Positions 7,000-14,125 are shown, counted from the first letter of the stretch. The stretch is 15,961 nt of DNA from Actinomycetes bacterium (GCA_023442485.1 JAEZZG010000080.1:1-15961), one strand, 5' to 3'. Program-made: numbers and translations. The notes: a model not told the origin generated them from the letters alone.

Positions 7000-7367
7000 C
7001 TCGGTGACTTGGTCGGCGATGGACTCGCAACGCCGTGGCACCCGTAGACCGCTGCCTTGCCGCTATTGTTGCCGAAGCTCGTCGTCATGAGCGGTCAGGC
7101 TGATATGGTTGAGCCAATACCACGAGCCTGTGTCCCCAATGGGGTGTCGGTGAATTCCCCAGCTTCTATTGAGTTACTACCTGGTTGCACACTGGTTGCG
7201 CGGACTCCTAGTGACGGGGAAACTACCTAGTCGTGAAGCCGTGCAGCGGGTGGGCAAGGGGATGAAACAACCATTGATATTGCACATTGAGCGACGGAGA
7301 CTTGTCATCGGGTGTTCGTGCTGGTAACTGTGGAACGCTCTACGAATTACAACGAAGTGATAGGTAT
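7000..7367 (+). other. Gene-free region upstream of pdtaR
   Basis: No convincing coding frame lies here on either strand. A short frame in phase with pdtaR could start at TTG 7287, but it lacks a ribosome site. The region holds an 8-base direct repeat (7181-7199), two CCTAGT copies 19 bases apart (7207-7212 and 7226-7231), and a possible weak promoter with TGGGCA (7251-7256) and TGATAT (7275-7280) 18 bases apart. Only short hairpins are visible, for example CCCC/GGGG around 7134-7144. It may be a long leader or regulatory region of pdtaR, or hold a small RNA; neither is shown. Confidence 0.4.
7181..7199 (+). repeat. Direct repeat CTGGTTGC x2, 11-base period
   Basis: CTGGTTGC occurs at 7181-7188 and again at 7192-7199, separated by ACA. 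The 11-base period is one helical turn, a layout seen in binding sites for regulators that sit on one DNA face. No protein is proposed. Confidence 0.6.
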
Positions 7368-7982
7368 ATGAAAGTGGCTAAGACCGCAAAAGATAATCAA
7401 GACCGTCCCCGGGTACTGGTTGCTGAAGACGAAGTGCTGATCCGGATGGATTTAGTCGAACTACTCAATGATGAGGGGTACGACGTCGTGGCCCAAGTCG
7501 GAGACGGAGAGGCTGCCGTCAAAGCGGCTCGTGAACTAGCTCCAGACCTGGTGGTGATGGACGTCAAGATGCCGAAGATGGACGGGATCAGCGCCGCCGA
7601 GATCATTGCGGAAGAGAGAATCGCCCCCGTGGTGATGCTGACCGCCTTCAGCCAGCGAGACCTGGTCAATCGCGCCCGCGAGGCAGGGGCGATGGCCTAT
7701 GTGGTGAAACCCTTCGATGCTTCTGACGTGGTTCCCGCCATCGAGATCGCAATGGCTAGATTTGCAGAGATCTGCGCGGTGGAGAAGGAAGTCCTCACCC
7801 TCGAGGAAAGGCTAGCTTCTCGTAAGGCCGTCGATCAGGCTAAGGGGATTCTGCAGGAGAGCTTGTCGTTGAGCGAGGCCGAGGCATTTCGCTGGATTCA
7901 AAAGACCGCGATGGACCTGCGCAAGTCGATGCGTGAGGTCGCCGAGGGTGTTATTGAGCACGCGAAGAAGGACGCTGAATAG
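7368..7982 (+). CDS. pdtaR: Response regulator with ANTAR RNA-binding domain (PdtaR)
   Basis: A 204-residue response regulator. The receiver domain (about 14-130) has acidic residues E20-D21, phosphorylation site D65 (VVMDVKMPKMDG), T92 (MLTAFSQRD) and K114 (VVKPF). The C-terminal ANTAR domain (about 143-197) contains SRKAVDQAKGILQ and EAFRWIQKTAMD. ANTAR proteins bind paired RNA hairpins and prevent transcription termination; the mycobacterial homologue Rv1626 pairs with histidine kinase PdtaS. No kinase gene is near. The ATG at 7368 leaves 14 residues before the receiver strand, as in homologues; an in-frame TTG at 7287 would add 27 residues without family support. The ribosome site is weak. 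Neighbours pyk and polA match the order in Mycobacterium and Streptomyces. Confidence 0.92.
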   Translation: MKVAKTAKDNQDRPRVLVAEDEVLIRMDLVELLNDEGYDVVAQVGDGEAAVKAARELAPDLVVMDVKMPKMDGISAAEIIAEERIAPVVMLTAFSQRDLVNRAREAGAMAYVVKPFDASDVVPAIEIAMARFAEICAVEKEVLTLEERLASRKAVDQAKGILQESLSLSEAEAFRWIQKTAMDLRKSMREVAEGVIEHAKKDAE

Positions 7983-8040
7983 GGCGGTTGCCAGGGGTCA
8001 TCTGCGCGGCCTTGAGGCGGGTCACAGCCCGTGTGCGCGA

Positions 8041-8068
8041 CGAGATGCTAGACTCCCGGCGCATCTCG
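8041..8068. repeat. 8-bp inverted repeat across the thioesterase stop codon
   Basis: CGAGATGC (8041-8048) and GCATCTCG (8061-8068) form a perfect 8-bp stem with a 12-base loop that contains most of the stop codon of the minus-strand thioesterase. It lies between two converging genes and could limit read-through, but no T-tract follows on either strand. Confidence 0.5.
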
Positions 8069-8485
8069 ATGCGCACAGGTGAGGCGTCCGGTCGCGATGC
8101 GGTGATCGGAGTCATCAGTGATCACCACTTCGTAGGTTGACATCGTCCGTCCCTTGTGGATGCAGGTGGCGACGCCGTGAATCTCACCTGAGGAAACCTT
8201 GCGGTGGTGGGTGACGTGTAGGTCAACCCCGAAACCAATCTGTTCTGGGCCAACCCTGAGATAGCAGGCTAGGGAGGCAAGGGTTTCGGTGAGGACGGCG
8301 GAGGCGCCACCGTGGAGATAGCCGAAGGGCTGAGTGTTGCCAGACACTGGAAGGCTTGCCCTCACCTCGTCAAGATCAGCATAGGTAATCCGCAAACCCA
8401 TGGCCGTGTCCAAGGGACTGATCAACTGGGCGATCCCTGGATCAAGATCGATCGGGTCGGGGGAGAGTTCGGTGTGTTCAGACAT
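8048..8485 (-). CDS. Hotdog-fold acyl-CoA thioesterase (PaaI/MenI-like)
   Basis: A 145-residue hotdog thioesterase that would hydrolyse an acyl- or aryl-CoA. The active-site stretch NTQPFGYLHGGASAVLTET at 50-68 includes the HGG loop (58-60) and the likely catalytic Glu E67. It resembles E. coli YdiI/MenI, the 1,4-dihydroxy-2-naphthoyl-CoA hydrolase of menaquinone synthesis, and EntH; another aryl-CoA substrate is possible. I chose the ATG at 8485 over an in-frame GTG at 8491 because TAGAGT lies exactly 6 bases before the ATG, giving a leaderless start, and the GTG would abut the -10 hexamer. The gene converges on pdtaR and diverges from polA; a thioesterase of this type in this place is also known in Streptomyces. 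Confidence 0.85.
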   Translation of the reverse strand: MSEHTELSPDPIDLDPGIAQLISPLDTAMGLRITYADLDEVRASLPVSGNTQPFGYLHGGASAVLTETLASLACYLRVGPEQIGFGVDLHVTHHRKVSSGEIHGVATCIHKGRTMSTYEVVITDDSDHRIATGRLTCAHRDAPGV

Positions 8486-8491
8486 GTGCAC

Positions 8492-8497
8492 ACTCTA
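8492..8497 (-). promoter_or_regulatory. Putative leaderless -10 element of the thioesterase (TAGAGT)
   Basis: On the minus strand TAGAGT is followed by GTGCAC (6 bases) and ATG. It sets the preferred start of the gene at 8485. The 106-base intergenic region is shared with the divergent polA element. Confidence 0.5.
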
Positions 8498-8579
8498 ATC
8501 CAGGGCGTCGCCTGGCTTAGCAACTTCGCTAAACTTCGCGACCTCGCCGCCACGGGAGCTACAGCCTTAGTTCAACAGG

Positions 8580-8585
8580 TAGGGT
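8580..8585 (+). promoter_or_regulatory. Putative leaderless -10 element of polA (TAGGGT)
   Basis: TAGGGT, then AAAGCT (6 bases), then the GTG start at 8592. The spacer contains no Shine-Dalgarno sequence at a usable distance. No recognisable -35 is found near 8556-8562. Confidence 0.5.
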
Positions 8586-8591
8586 AAAGCT

Positions 8592-11303
8592 GTGACTGAT
8601 TCAACCCTGCTACTCATCGACGGGCACTCGCTGGCATTCCGGGCCTTCTACGCCACCAAGCCTGAGGCTTTTCAGACGTCAACCGGGCAGTGTACGAATG
8701 CCGTCCACGGCTTCATCTCGATGTTGGTAAAGCTGGTGCGGGAGGAAAAACCGACCCATCTTGCCGTGGCTTTCGACGAGTCACATCAGACCTTCAGACT
8801 TGAGGAATACCCAGATTACAAGGGAGGACGCCCTCCCACCCCCGAGTTGTTCAAGGGGCAGATCACGTTCATCAAGGAGTTTTTGAGCGCCGCCAACATC
8901 GTCCATCTGGCCGTCAGCAGCTACGAAGCCGACGATATTGTCGCGACCTTGTCTGTCGCCGGTACCCGCGCCGGGATGAAGACCTTGATCTGCTCGGGAG
9001 ACCGGGACGCGATCCAACTCGTCAACGATCAAGTGACCCTGCTCTACCCGGTCAAGGGCGTGACGAAGATGACCAGGTTCACCCCTGAGGTGGTCGAGGA
9101 GACCTACCTGGTTCCCCCGCATCGCTACCCCGAGTTGGCTGCCTTAGTAGGGGAAAGCTCCGATAACCTCCCTGGCGTCCATAAGGTCGGGCCGAAGACC
9201 GCTGTCAAGTGGATCAATCAATATGACGGACTAGACAACATCTTGGCCCATGCCGACTCCATCGCGGGGCAGGTCGGCGAGAATCTGCGGGCATCCATCG
9301 ACCTGGTCAAGCGTAACCGCAGACTAAATCGTCTGGTTACCGACCTTGACCTTCCGGTTGGTATCGACGACTGTGAACTGCGCCCGATCGACCCGGACGC
9401 GGTGGAAGAGTTGATGGCCAGTCTTGAGTTCACCAACCTGAGGAAGCGTTTCTTCTCTACCTGGCCGATCGTCAGGCCCGTGCCTGGGGTGCCGGAGCAG
9501 AAAGAGATCCGTCCGATCGAGGCAGAACTTGAGGAGCTGGCCCCAGGCGAACTAGCTGGATGGATGGCGAAGCATCTGTCTGACTCTCAGGTGGGTCTGC
9601 GATTCCTGACCAAGCATGAGCCTGGCGGGGGTGAACTAGAAGCCGTGCTGATCGCCGTCGACGGTAGGGTCTGTTACGTCGATGTGGTGGATCTGAGTGT
9701 TGACGACGAGCGGGCTCTCGCGGCGTGGTTGGCCGACCCGAACAAACCCAAGATTCTCCACGATCTCAAACCCGATTTGCTGTGCCTGTGGGATAGAGGC
9801 TGGATTCTCGACGGGGTGGTCTGCGATTCCGAACTCGTCGCCTACCTCCTGGAACCGTCGGAGAAGAGCTACGCAGTCGACGATCTCGCCAAAAAATACC
9901 TTTTCGTCTCCATCACGGAGGCCGAAAAGAAGAAGAAAACGCGCAAGAAACAAGACCAAATGCCGGTGATGGTCGAGGATCCGCAAGAGAGGCGCAAACG
10001 TCTGACAATCGAGGCCGAGCGAACCGAGGCGACCCGCCGCCTCGGACAGCAGCTACCTGAGCAGCTCAGCCAAGGCGCGATGGAACTACTCAATGAGGTG
10101 GAGATGCCTCTCCAGCACATCCTCGCCTCGATGGAGAGAACCGGGATTGCCGTCAATCACGACTATCTCGACACCATGAGGTCGCAGTTCGACCAGGCCG
10201 CCGCCCAGGCTCAGCAGCAAGCCATCGACATCTTGGGGGAGAAGGTCAACCTGGATTCCCCGTTGCAGCTCCAAGAGGTTCTGTTCGAGAGATTGAAGAT
10301 GCCGCCCACGCGCAAGATCGCGAAGGGCTATTCCACGGATGCCGAGTCGCTGACTGAGCTGTTTGCCACCACCCAGCACCCCTTCTTGGAGTCCTTGCTG
10401 ATCTATCGCGACCAAAACAAGCTGTCCCAGATCGTCACGGGCTTGATCAAGGCGGTTGCTGACGACGGCAGAATCCACACCAGTTTCATGCAGACCACGA
10501 CCAGCACTGGCCGACTGTCGTCGAAGAACCCCAATCTGCAAAATATCCCGGCACGCTCAGAACTCGGACGTCAGATCCGTGAGGCATTCATCCCCGGTGA
10601 CGGCTATGAGTCGCTATTGAGCGCCGACTATTCGCAGATCGAGATGAGGGTGATGACCGATGTCTGCCAGGATCAAGACCTCATCGAAGCCTTCCGGTCT
10701 GGGGAGGATTTCCACACCGAGATGGCTGCCCGGGTGTTTGGCGTGGACCCCGCCCAGGTCAGCTCTGATCAGCGGTCCAAGATCAAAGCGATGAACTACG
10801 GGTTGGCATACGGCCTGTCCGTCTTCGGACTCGCCAAACAGCTCGGGATCACGAATACCGAAGCTAAGCAACTCATGGAGGTCTACTTCTCCAGGTTCGG
10901 CAAGGTTCACGACTACCTCGACGGTGTGGTGGCGAAGGCGAGACGGACCGGATATACCGAAACTATCTTGGGTCGGCGTCGCTACCTGCCTGATTTGGTG
11001 TCCGATCAGCGCCGTCTGCGCCAGATCGCGGAGCGGGCCGCGTTGAATGCCCCGATCCAGGGCTCGGCAGCCGACATCATGAAGGTGGCCATGATCAAGG
11101 TCTTCGATCAGATGGCGGCACAGTCGCTGAGATCGCGCATCCTGTTGCAAGTTCATGACGAGTTGATCATCGAGGTTGCCCCCGGGGAAGAGAATGCGGT
11201 GCGCGAACTCGTCGTGGACGTGATGAGTCACGCGATCACGATGGTGGTTCCCCTGGATGTGTCTGTCGGTGTCGGCAAGACCTGGAATCAGGCCCAGCAC
11301 TAG
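8592..11303 (+). CDS. polA: DNA polymerase I
   Basis: A 903-residue DNA polymerase I for Okazaki fragment processing and repair synthesis. Residues 1-300 form the 5' nuclease (LLLIDGHSLAFRAFYA, YEADDIVATL at 111-120, CSGDRDA at 134-140, GESSDNLPGVHKVGPKTA at 187-204). The middle domain (about 310-480) is a degenerate 3'-5' exonuclease: the D-x-E pair is absent around 333-342, as in other actinobacterial enzymes, so no proofreading is expected. It holds a basic insert (EKKKKTRKKQ, 445-454). The polymerase domain has motif A with D679 (ADYSQIEMRVM), motif B with R728, K732, Y736 and Y740, and motif C with H855-D856 (LLQVHDELIIE). Y736 stands where E. coli has F762. The GTG start follows a leaderless-type promoter. 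Confidence 0.97.
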   Translation: MTDSTLLLIDGHSLAFRAFYATKPEAFQTSTGQCTNAVHGFISMLVKLVREEKPTHLAVAFDESHQTFRLEEYPDYKGGRPPTPELFKGQITFIKEFLSAANIVHLAVSSYEADDIVATLSVAGTRAGMKTLICSGDRDAIQLVNDQVTLLYPVKGVTKMTRFTPEVVEETYLVPPHRYPELAALVGESSDNLPGVHKVGPKTAVKWINQYDGLDNILAHADSIAGQVGENLRASIDLVKRNRRLNRLVTDLDLPVGIDDCELRPIDPDAVEELMASLEFTNLRKRFFSTWPIVRPVPGVPEQKEIRPIEAELEELAPGELAGWMAKHLSDSQVGLRFLTKHEPGGGELEAVLIAVDGRVCYVDVVDLSVDDERALAAWLADPNKPKILHDLKPDLLCLWDRGWILDGVVCDSELVAYLLEPSEKSYAVDDLAKKYLFVSITEAEKKKKTRKKQDQMPVMVEDPQERRKRLTIEAERTEATRRLGQQLPEQLSQGAMELLNEVEMPLQHILASMERTGIAVNHDYLDTMRSQFDQAAAQAQQQAIDILGEKVNLDSPLQLQEVLFERLKMPPTRKIAKGYSTDAESLTELFATTQHPFLESLLIYRDQNKLSQIVTGLIKAVADDGRIHTSFMQTTTSTGRLSSKNPNLQNIPARSELGRQIREAFIPGDGYESLLSADYSQIEMRVMTDVCQDQDLIEAFRSGEDFHTEMAARVFGVDPAQVSSDQRSKIKAMNYGLAYGLSVFGLAKQLGITNTEAKQLMEVYFSRFGKVHDYLDGVVAKARRTGYTETILGRRRYLPDLVSDQRRLRQIAERAALNAPIQGSAADIMKVAMIKVFDQMAAQSLRSRILLQVHDELIIEVAPGEENAVRELVVDVMSHAITMVVPLDVSVGVGKTWNQAQH

Positions 11304-11338
11304 GGTGGGCTACTCAAACGGGGCGCTAATAAAACAGT

Positions 11339-11367
11339 GGTGAGCCGGGCTTTGGGCCAGGCTCACC
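11339..11367. terminator. Bidirectional terminator between polA and srtF
   Basis: GGTGAGCC (11339-11346) pairs with GGCTCACC (11360-11367) over a 13-base loop. On the plus strand GGGTTTGGTT follows; on the minus strand the arm is followed by ACTGTTTTATTAG. It lies between two converging genes, so it probably serves both. Confidence 0.7.
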
Positions 11368-11407
11368 GGGTTTGGTTAGGTGGATTGTTCCTTACTGCGA
11401 CGAGGAA

Positions 11408-12247
11408 CTATGGTTGAGGGGTCGGCGTGGGCTGCTCCGCGTTGGCGGTGGGAGCAGCCTCTTTGGTCGGGTCGATCAGATCAGCGTAGAAGACCACGCG
11501 CGACAACCATTCTTCCTGGTTCCAGTCAAAGTCGTCACAGACCACAATGTCGAGGCCAGGGGTCCCGTTGAAGCGGTAGACGTCGTCAGAGTCCTTGTCG
11601 TATTCGGAGACGAAAATCTTCTTCTGGTGGGTGTACTTGTAGCACAAGACGGTGCCGTCCTCCCCGTGGACGCGGATGATGTCTCCGTCCTTGATACCGA
11701 TGGTCTTATCCAACATGTAGTTACCGAGGGCGCCACCGTTGCGATAGGTGTGGATCATGAAGGTCGACATGCCTTCGGCAGAGCCAGGCATGGGAGAACC
11801 AGTCCACCAGCTCGCCATGCCGGGTTCATTCTTCGGCGGGGCAGCGGGGGAGCCATTGGAGTCGAGTCCCGTCTGAATCACCGGGATATCCCAGCCGCGC
11901 TGCGGGACCTCCATCCGCACCGGGACGATCGGGGTGAACGTCGTCGCGCAACCAACCAGCGAGGCATCGGTTTCCTTCGGGGTCGGGATGGGGAGCGGAG
12001 TAAGAGCTTCTTCTGTCGACGAGGACACGGTGCGGTCGTTCTTACCGGGGCGAATCTGGCTGTAGACGAGCCCGACGATCAGAGCCGCCAGAACGATGCC
12101 GATCAGGATCGCAATCGCCGTCTTGGACCGCGAAGACGATTGAGACTGTGCTGCTCGAGCAGGGGTAGTTGCGTTCTGCGGGCCCGGTTTGTCTGAGTTG
12201 AAATCTGACGTGACCTGGGGATCGTCCCCTCGTGGTGGAAGAGTCAT
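11408..12247 (-). CDS. srtF: Sortase, class F-like, membrane-anchored
   Basis: A 279-residue sortase, a transpeptidase that joins secreted proteins to the cell wall at an LPXTG-type signal. A polar, Ser/Gln-rich cytoplasmic start (1-42) is followed by one membrane segment (about 43-62) and an extracellular catalytic domain (about 100-258). The catalytic triad is H166 (FMIHTYRNGG), C237 (DIVVCDDFD) and R250 (WLSRVVFYADL). The HTYRNGGALGN region resembles class F sortases; Cutibacterium acnes is known to carry a single sortase of this class. The tail is Pro/Thr-rich (PTANAEQPTPTPQP). No pilin or LPXTG substrate gene is nearby, which fits a housekeeping enzyme. A TAATCT hexamer 7 bases before the ATG suggests a leaderless mRNA. 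Class E is the main alternative. Confidence 0.85.
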   Translation of the reverse strand: MTLPPRGDDPQVTSDFNSDKPGPQNATTPARAAQSQSSSRSKTAIAILIGIVLAALIVGLVYSQIRPGKNDRTVSSSTEEALTPLPIPTPKETDASLVGCATTFTPIVPVRMEVPQRGWDIPVIQTGLDSNGSPAAPPKNEPGMASWWTGSPMPGSAEGMSTFMIHTYRNGGALGNYMLDKTIGIKDGDIIRVHGEDGTVLCYKYTHQKKIFVSEYDKDSDDVYRFNGTPGLDIVVCDDFDWNQEEWLSRVVFYADLIDPTKEAAPTANAEQPTPTPQP

Positions 12248-12254
12248 GAAACAG

Positions 12255-12260
12255 AGATTA
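12255..12260 (-). promoter_or_regulatory. Putative leaderless -10 element of srtF (TAATCT)
   Basis: On the minus strand TAATCT is followed by CTGTTTC (7 bases) and ATG, with no Shine-Dalgarno sequence. It differs from the other leaderless elements here in lacking the TAG start and in having a 7-base gap. Confidence 0.45.
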
Positions 12261-12338
12261 CCCGATTTTTCGCCCAGTTCGAGGGCAGATTTTCCTGACC
12301 GGGGTTTGACTGTGGGATTAACTTCTCCTCACGACTAA

Positions 12339-12368
12339 TTGACCCTGTAGGAAAGGCGCTACTACACT
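12339..12368 (+). promoter_or_regulatory. Promoter of rpsA
   Basis: TTGACC (12339-12344) and TACACT (12363-12368) are 18 bases apart, the best -35/-10 pair in the window. Transcription would start near 12375 and give a leader of about 136 bases before the ATG at 12511, unlike the leaderless neighbours. Confidence 0.7.
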
Positions 12369-12386
12369 TGCCAATGCGTTGTGTCT

Positions 12387-12427
12387 GTATCGTCTCGGAC
12401 GGAGTAGACGATACCGCAGGCTTGCGG
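12387..12427 (+). promoter_or_regulatory. Two adjacent hairpins in the rpsA leader
   Basis: The first hairpin has a perfect 9-bp stem, GTATCGTCT (12387-12395) with AGACGATAC (12406-12414), and a 10-base loop. The second, CCGCA (12414-12418) with TGCGG (12423-12427), begins at the last base of the first, so the two share one base and might compete there. AATTAAATCTC follows. They lie inside the predicted 5' leader and could mediate control by S1, which in other bacteria represses its own synthesis; this is inference. Confidence 0.5.
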
Positions 12428-12510
12428 AATTAAATCTCTAGTCAGGGCGATTTCTGAGCTTGTGTCCGGGCACGGCCATCAATCTCTCATTACTCATCGG
12501 AGACATATTA

Positions 12511-13962
12511 ATGACCTCCTCTCCAGAGGCCGCACAGGTTGTCGTTGACGACCTGGGGTCCGACGAAGCCTTTGAGCAGGCTATCGATTCTACGATTAAG
12601 TATTTCAATGACGGCGACATCGTCACCGGTACCGTAGTCAAGGTTGACCGGGACGAGGTCCTCCTTGACATCGGCTACAAGACCGAAGGTGTGATCCCGT
12701 CTAAAGAACTGTCGATCAAGCACGACGTCAATCCTTTCGATGTTGTCAAAGAGGGCGAAGAAATCGAAGCCCTGGTGCAGCAGAAGGAAGACAAAGAGGG
12801 TCGCTTGATCCTGTCCAAGAAGCGTGCCCAGTATGAGCGCGCTTGGGGAACCATCGAACGCGTCAAGGAAGAAGACGGTGTTGTTTCCGGTACCGTCATC
12901 GAAGTTGTCAAGGGTGGTCTCATCGTTGACATCGGTCTGCGTGGCTTCCTGCCGGCTTCCTTGGTGGAGATGCGTCGCGTCCGTGACCTGCAGCCCTATG
13001 TTGGTCAGGAGATCGACGCCAAGATCATCGAACTCGACAAGAACCGCAACAACGTGGTGCTGTCTCGCCGTTCCTGGCTGGAGCAGACCCAGTCCGAGGT
13101 TCGCCAGAACTTCCTCAACCAGTTGCAGAAGGGCCAGATCCGCAAGGGCGTGGTCTCCTCCATCGTCAACTTCGGCGCCTTCGTCGACCTTGGTGGTGTT
13201 GACGGTCTGGTTCACGTCTCCGAGCTGTCCTGGAAGCACATCGATCACCCGTCTGAGGTTGTCGAAGTGGGTATGGACGTCACCGTCGAGGTTCTTGACG
13301 TTGATCTCGATCGTGAGCGCGTCTCCTTGTCGCTGAAGGCCACCCAGGAAGATCCGTGGCAGACCTTCGCTCGTACCCACCAGATCGGTCAGATCGTCCC
13401 CGGCCAGGTCACCAAGCTGGTGCCGTTCGGTGCCTTCGTCCGGGTCGAGGAAGGTATCGAGGGTCTGGTTCACGTCTCCGAGCTGGCCGAGCGTCACGTC
13501 GAGATCCCGGAGCAGGTTGTCTCCGTCAACGACGAAGTGATGGTCAAGATCATCGATATCGACCTCGATCGTCGCCGCATCTCCTTGTCGCTGAAGCAGG
13601 CTAACGAGAACATCGACATCGCCGCTGACGACTTCGATCCGTCCCTGTACGGCATGACCGCCAGCTACGACGAAGCCGGCAACTACATCTACCCCGAAGG
13701 TTTCGACCCCGAGACCAACGAGTGGAAGCCCGGCTACGAAGAACAGCAGCGTGCTTGGGAAGAGCAGTACGCCCAGGCCCAGCAGCGCTGGTTGGCTCAC
13801 AAGGCCCAGGCCAAGGCTGCCGAGCAGGCTGACAACGAGGCGGCCATCGATCTGGAAGCCCAGTCGGCTTACTCCGCCAAGGGTGACGAGCCGGTTGCTG
13901 GCTCCCTCGCCTCTGACGAAAGCCTCCAGGCTCTGCGCGACCAGATGAACTCTCAGCAGTAG
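12511..13962 (+). CDS. rpsA: 30S ribosomal protein S1
   Basis: A 483-residue S1 protein, which helps the ribosome bind and unfold mRNA. It carries four S1 (OB-fold) domains at about 34-105, 122-187, 208-277 and 293-363, the number usual in actinobacteria (E. coli has six). Domains 3 and 4 show the best match, each with the FGAFV and GLVHVSEL motifs and ending in VSLSLK or ISLSLK. The C-terminal 115 residues are acidic, then Gln/Ala-rich and probably disordered. The ATG at 12511 has CGGAG at 12498-12502 with good spacing; an upstream TTG at 12460 lacks a site and would add 17 unlike residues. A strong promoter, a structured leader and a strong terminator mark it as a highly expressed single-gene unit between polA and coaE. 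Confidence 0.97.
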   Translation: MTSSPEAAQVVVDDLGSDEAFEQAIDSTIKYFNDGDIVTGTVVKVDRDEVLLDIGYKTEGVIPSKELSIKHDVNPFDVVKEGEEIEALVQQKEDKEGRLILSKKRAQYERAWGTIERVKEEDGVVSGTVIEVVKGGLIVDIGLRGFLPASLVEMRRVRDLQPYVGQEIDAKIIELDKNRNNVVLSRRSWLEQTQSEVRQNFLNQLQKGQIRKGVVSSIVNFGAFVDLGGVDGLVHVSELSWKHIDHPSEVVEVGMDVTVEVLDVDLDRERVSLSLKATQEDPWQTFARTHQIGQIVPGQVTKLVPFGAFVRVEEGIEGLVHVSELAERHVEIPEQVVSVNDEVMVKIIDIDLDRRRISLSLKQANENIDIAADDFDPSLYGMTASYDEAGNYIYPEGFDPETNEWKPGYEEQQRAWEEQYAQAQQRWLAHKAQAKAAEQADNEAAIDLEAQSAYSAKGDEPVAGSLASDESLQALRDQMNSQQ

Positions 13963-13982
13963 TTCTTGCTGACCCAGTCCTC

Positions 13983-14020
13983 GGTGGGGTGGATTCCGAT
14001 CCGCCCCACCAGGTGCTTTT
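13983..14020 (+). terminator. Intrinsic terminator of rpsA
   Basis: A 12-bp stem (13983-13994 with 13999-14010, one G-U pair) closes a TCCG loop of the stable UNCG type. CTTTT follows at 14016-14020. It lies 20 bases after the rpsA stop. Confidence 0.88.
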
Positions 14021-14125
14021 AAAACCCCGACACAAGGTCGTCAACCATCTCTTAGTTTCAACACGGCAAGACTTACTATCCGCCCTTATCCCCACTTCGG
14101 CGGTTTTCATGTCACACTTATTCCC

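Noticed and set aside
6681..7088. 135-codon minus-strand frame over the tRNA-Leu region
   Set aside because: It reads through the tRNA and its terminator, so it is not coding.
7287..7367. N-terminal extension of pdtaR from TTG
   Set aside because: No ribosome site, a non-optimal hexamer (TGATAT) upstream, and 27 extra residues not found in homologues.
11372..12196. 274-codon open frame on the plus strand opposite the sortase
   Set aside because: The minus-strand sortase has a membrane segment and full catalytic triad; the plus-strand frame is Arg/Asp-rich without motifs and runs across the polA/srtF terminator region.
12460..12510. N-terminal extension of rpsA from TTG
   Set aside because: The ATG at 12511 has a good Shine-Dalgarno sequence and the family start; the extension has neither.
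12508..13800. 430-codon open frame on the minus strand opposite rpsA
   Set aside because: It mirrors the S1 repeats in antisense and shows no ribosome site or family motif.
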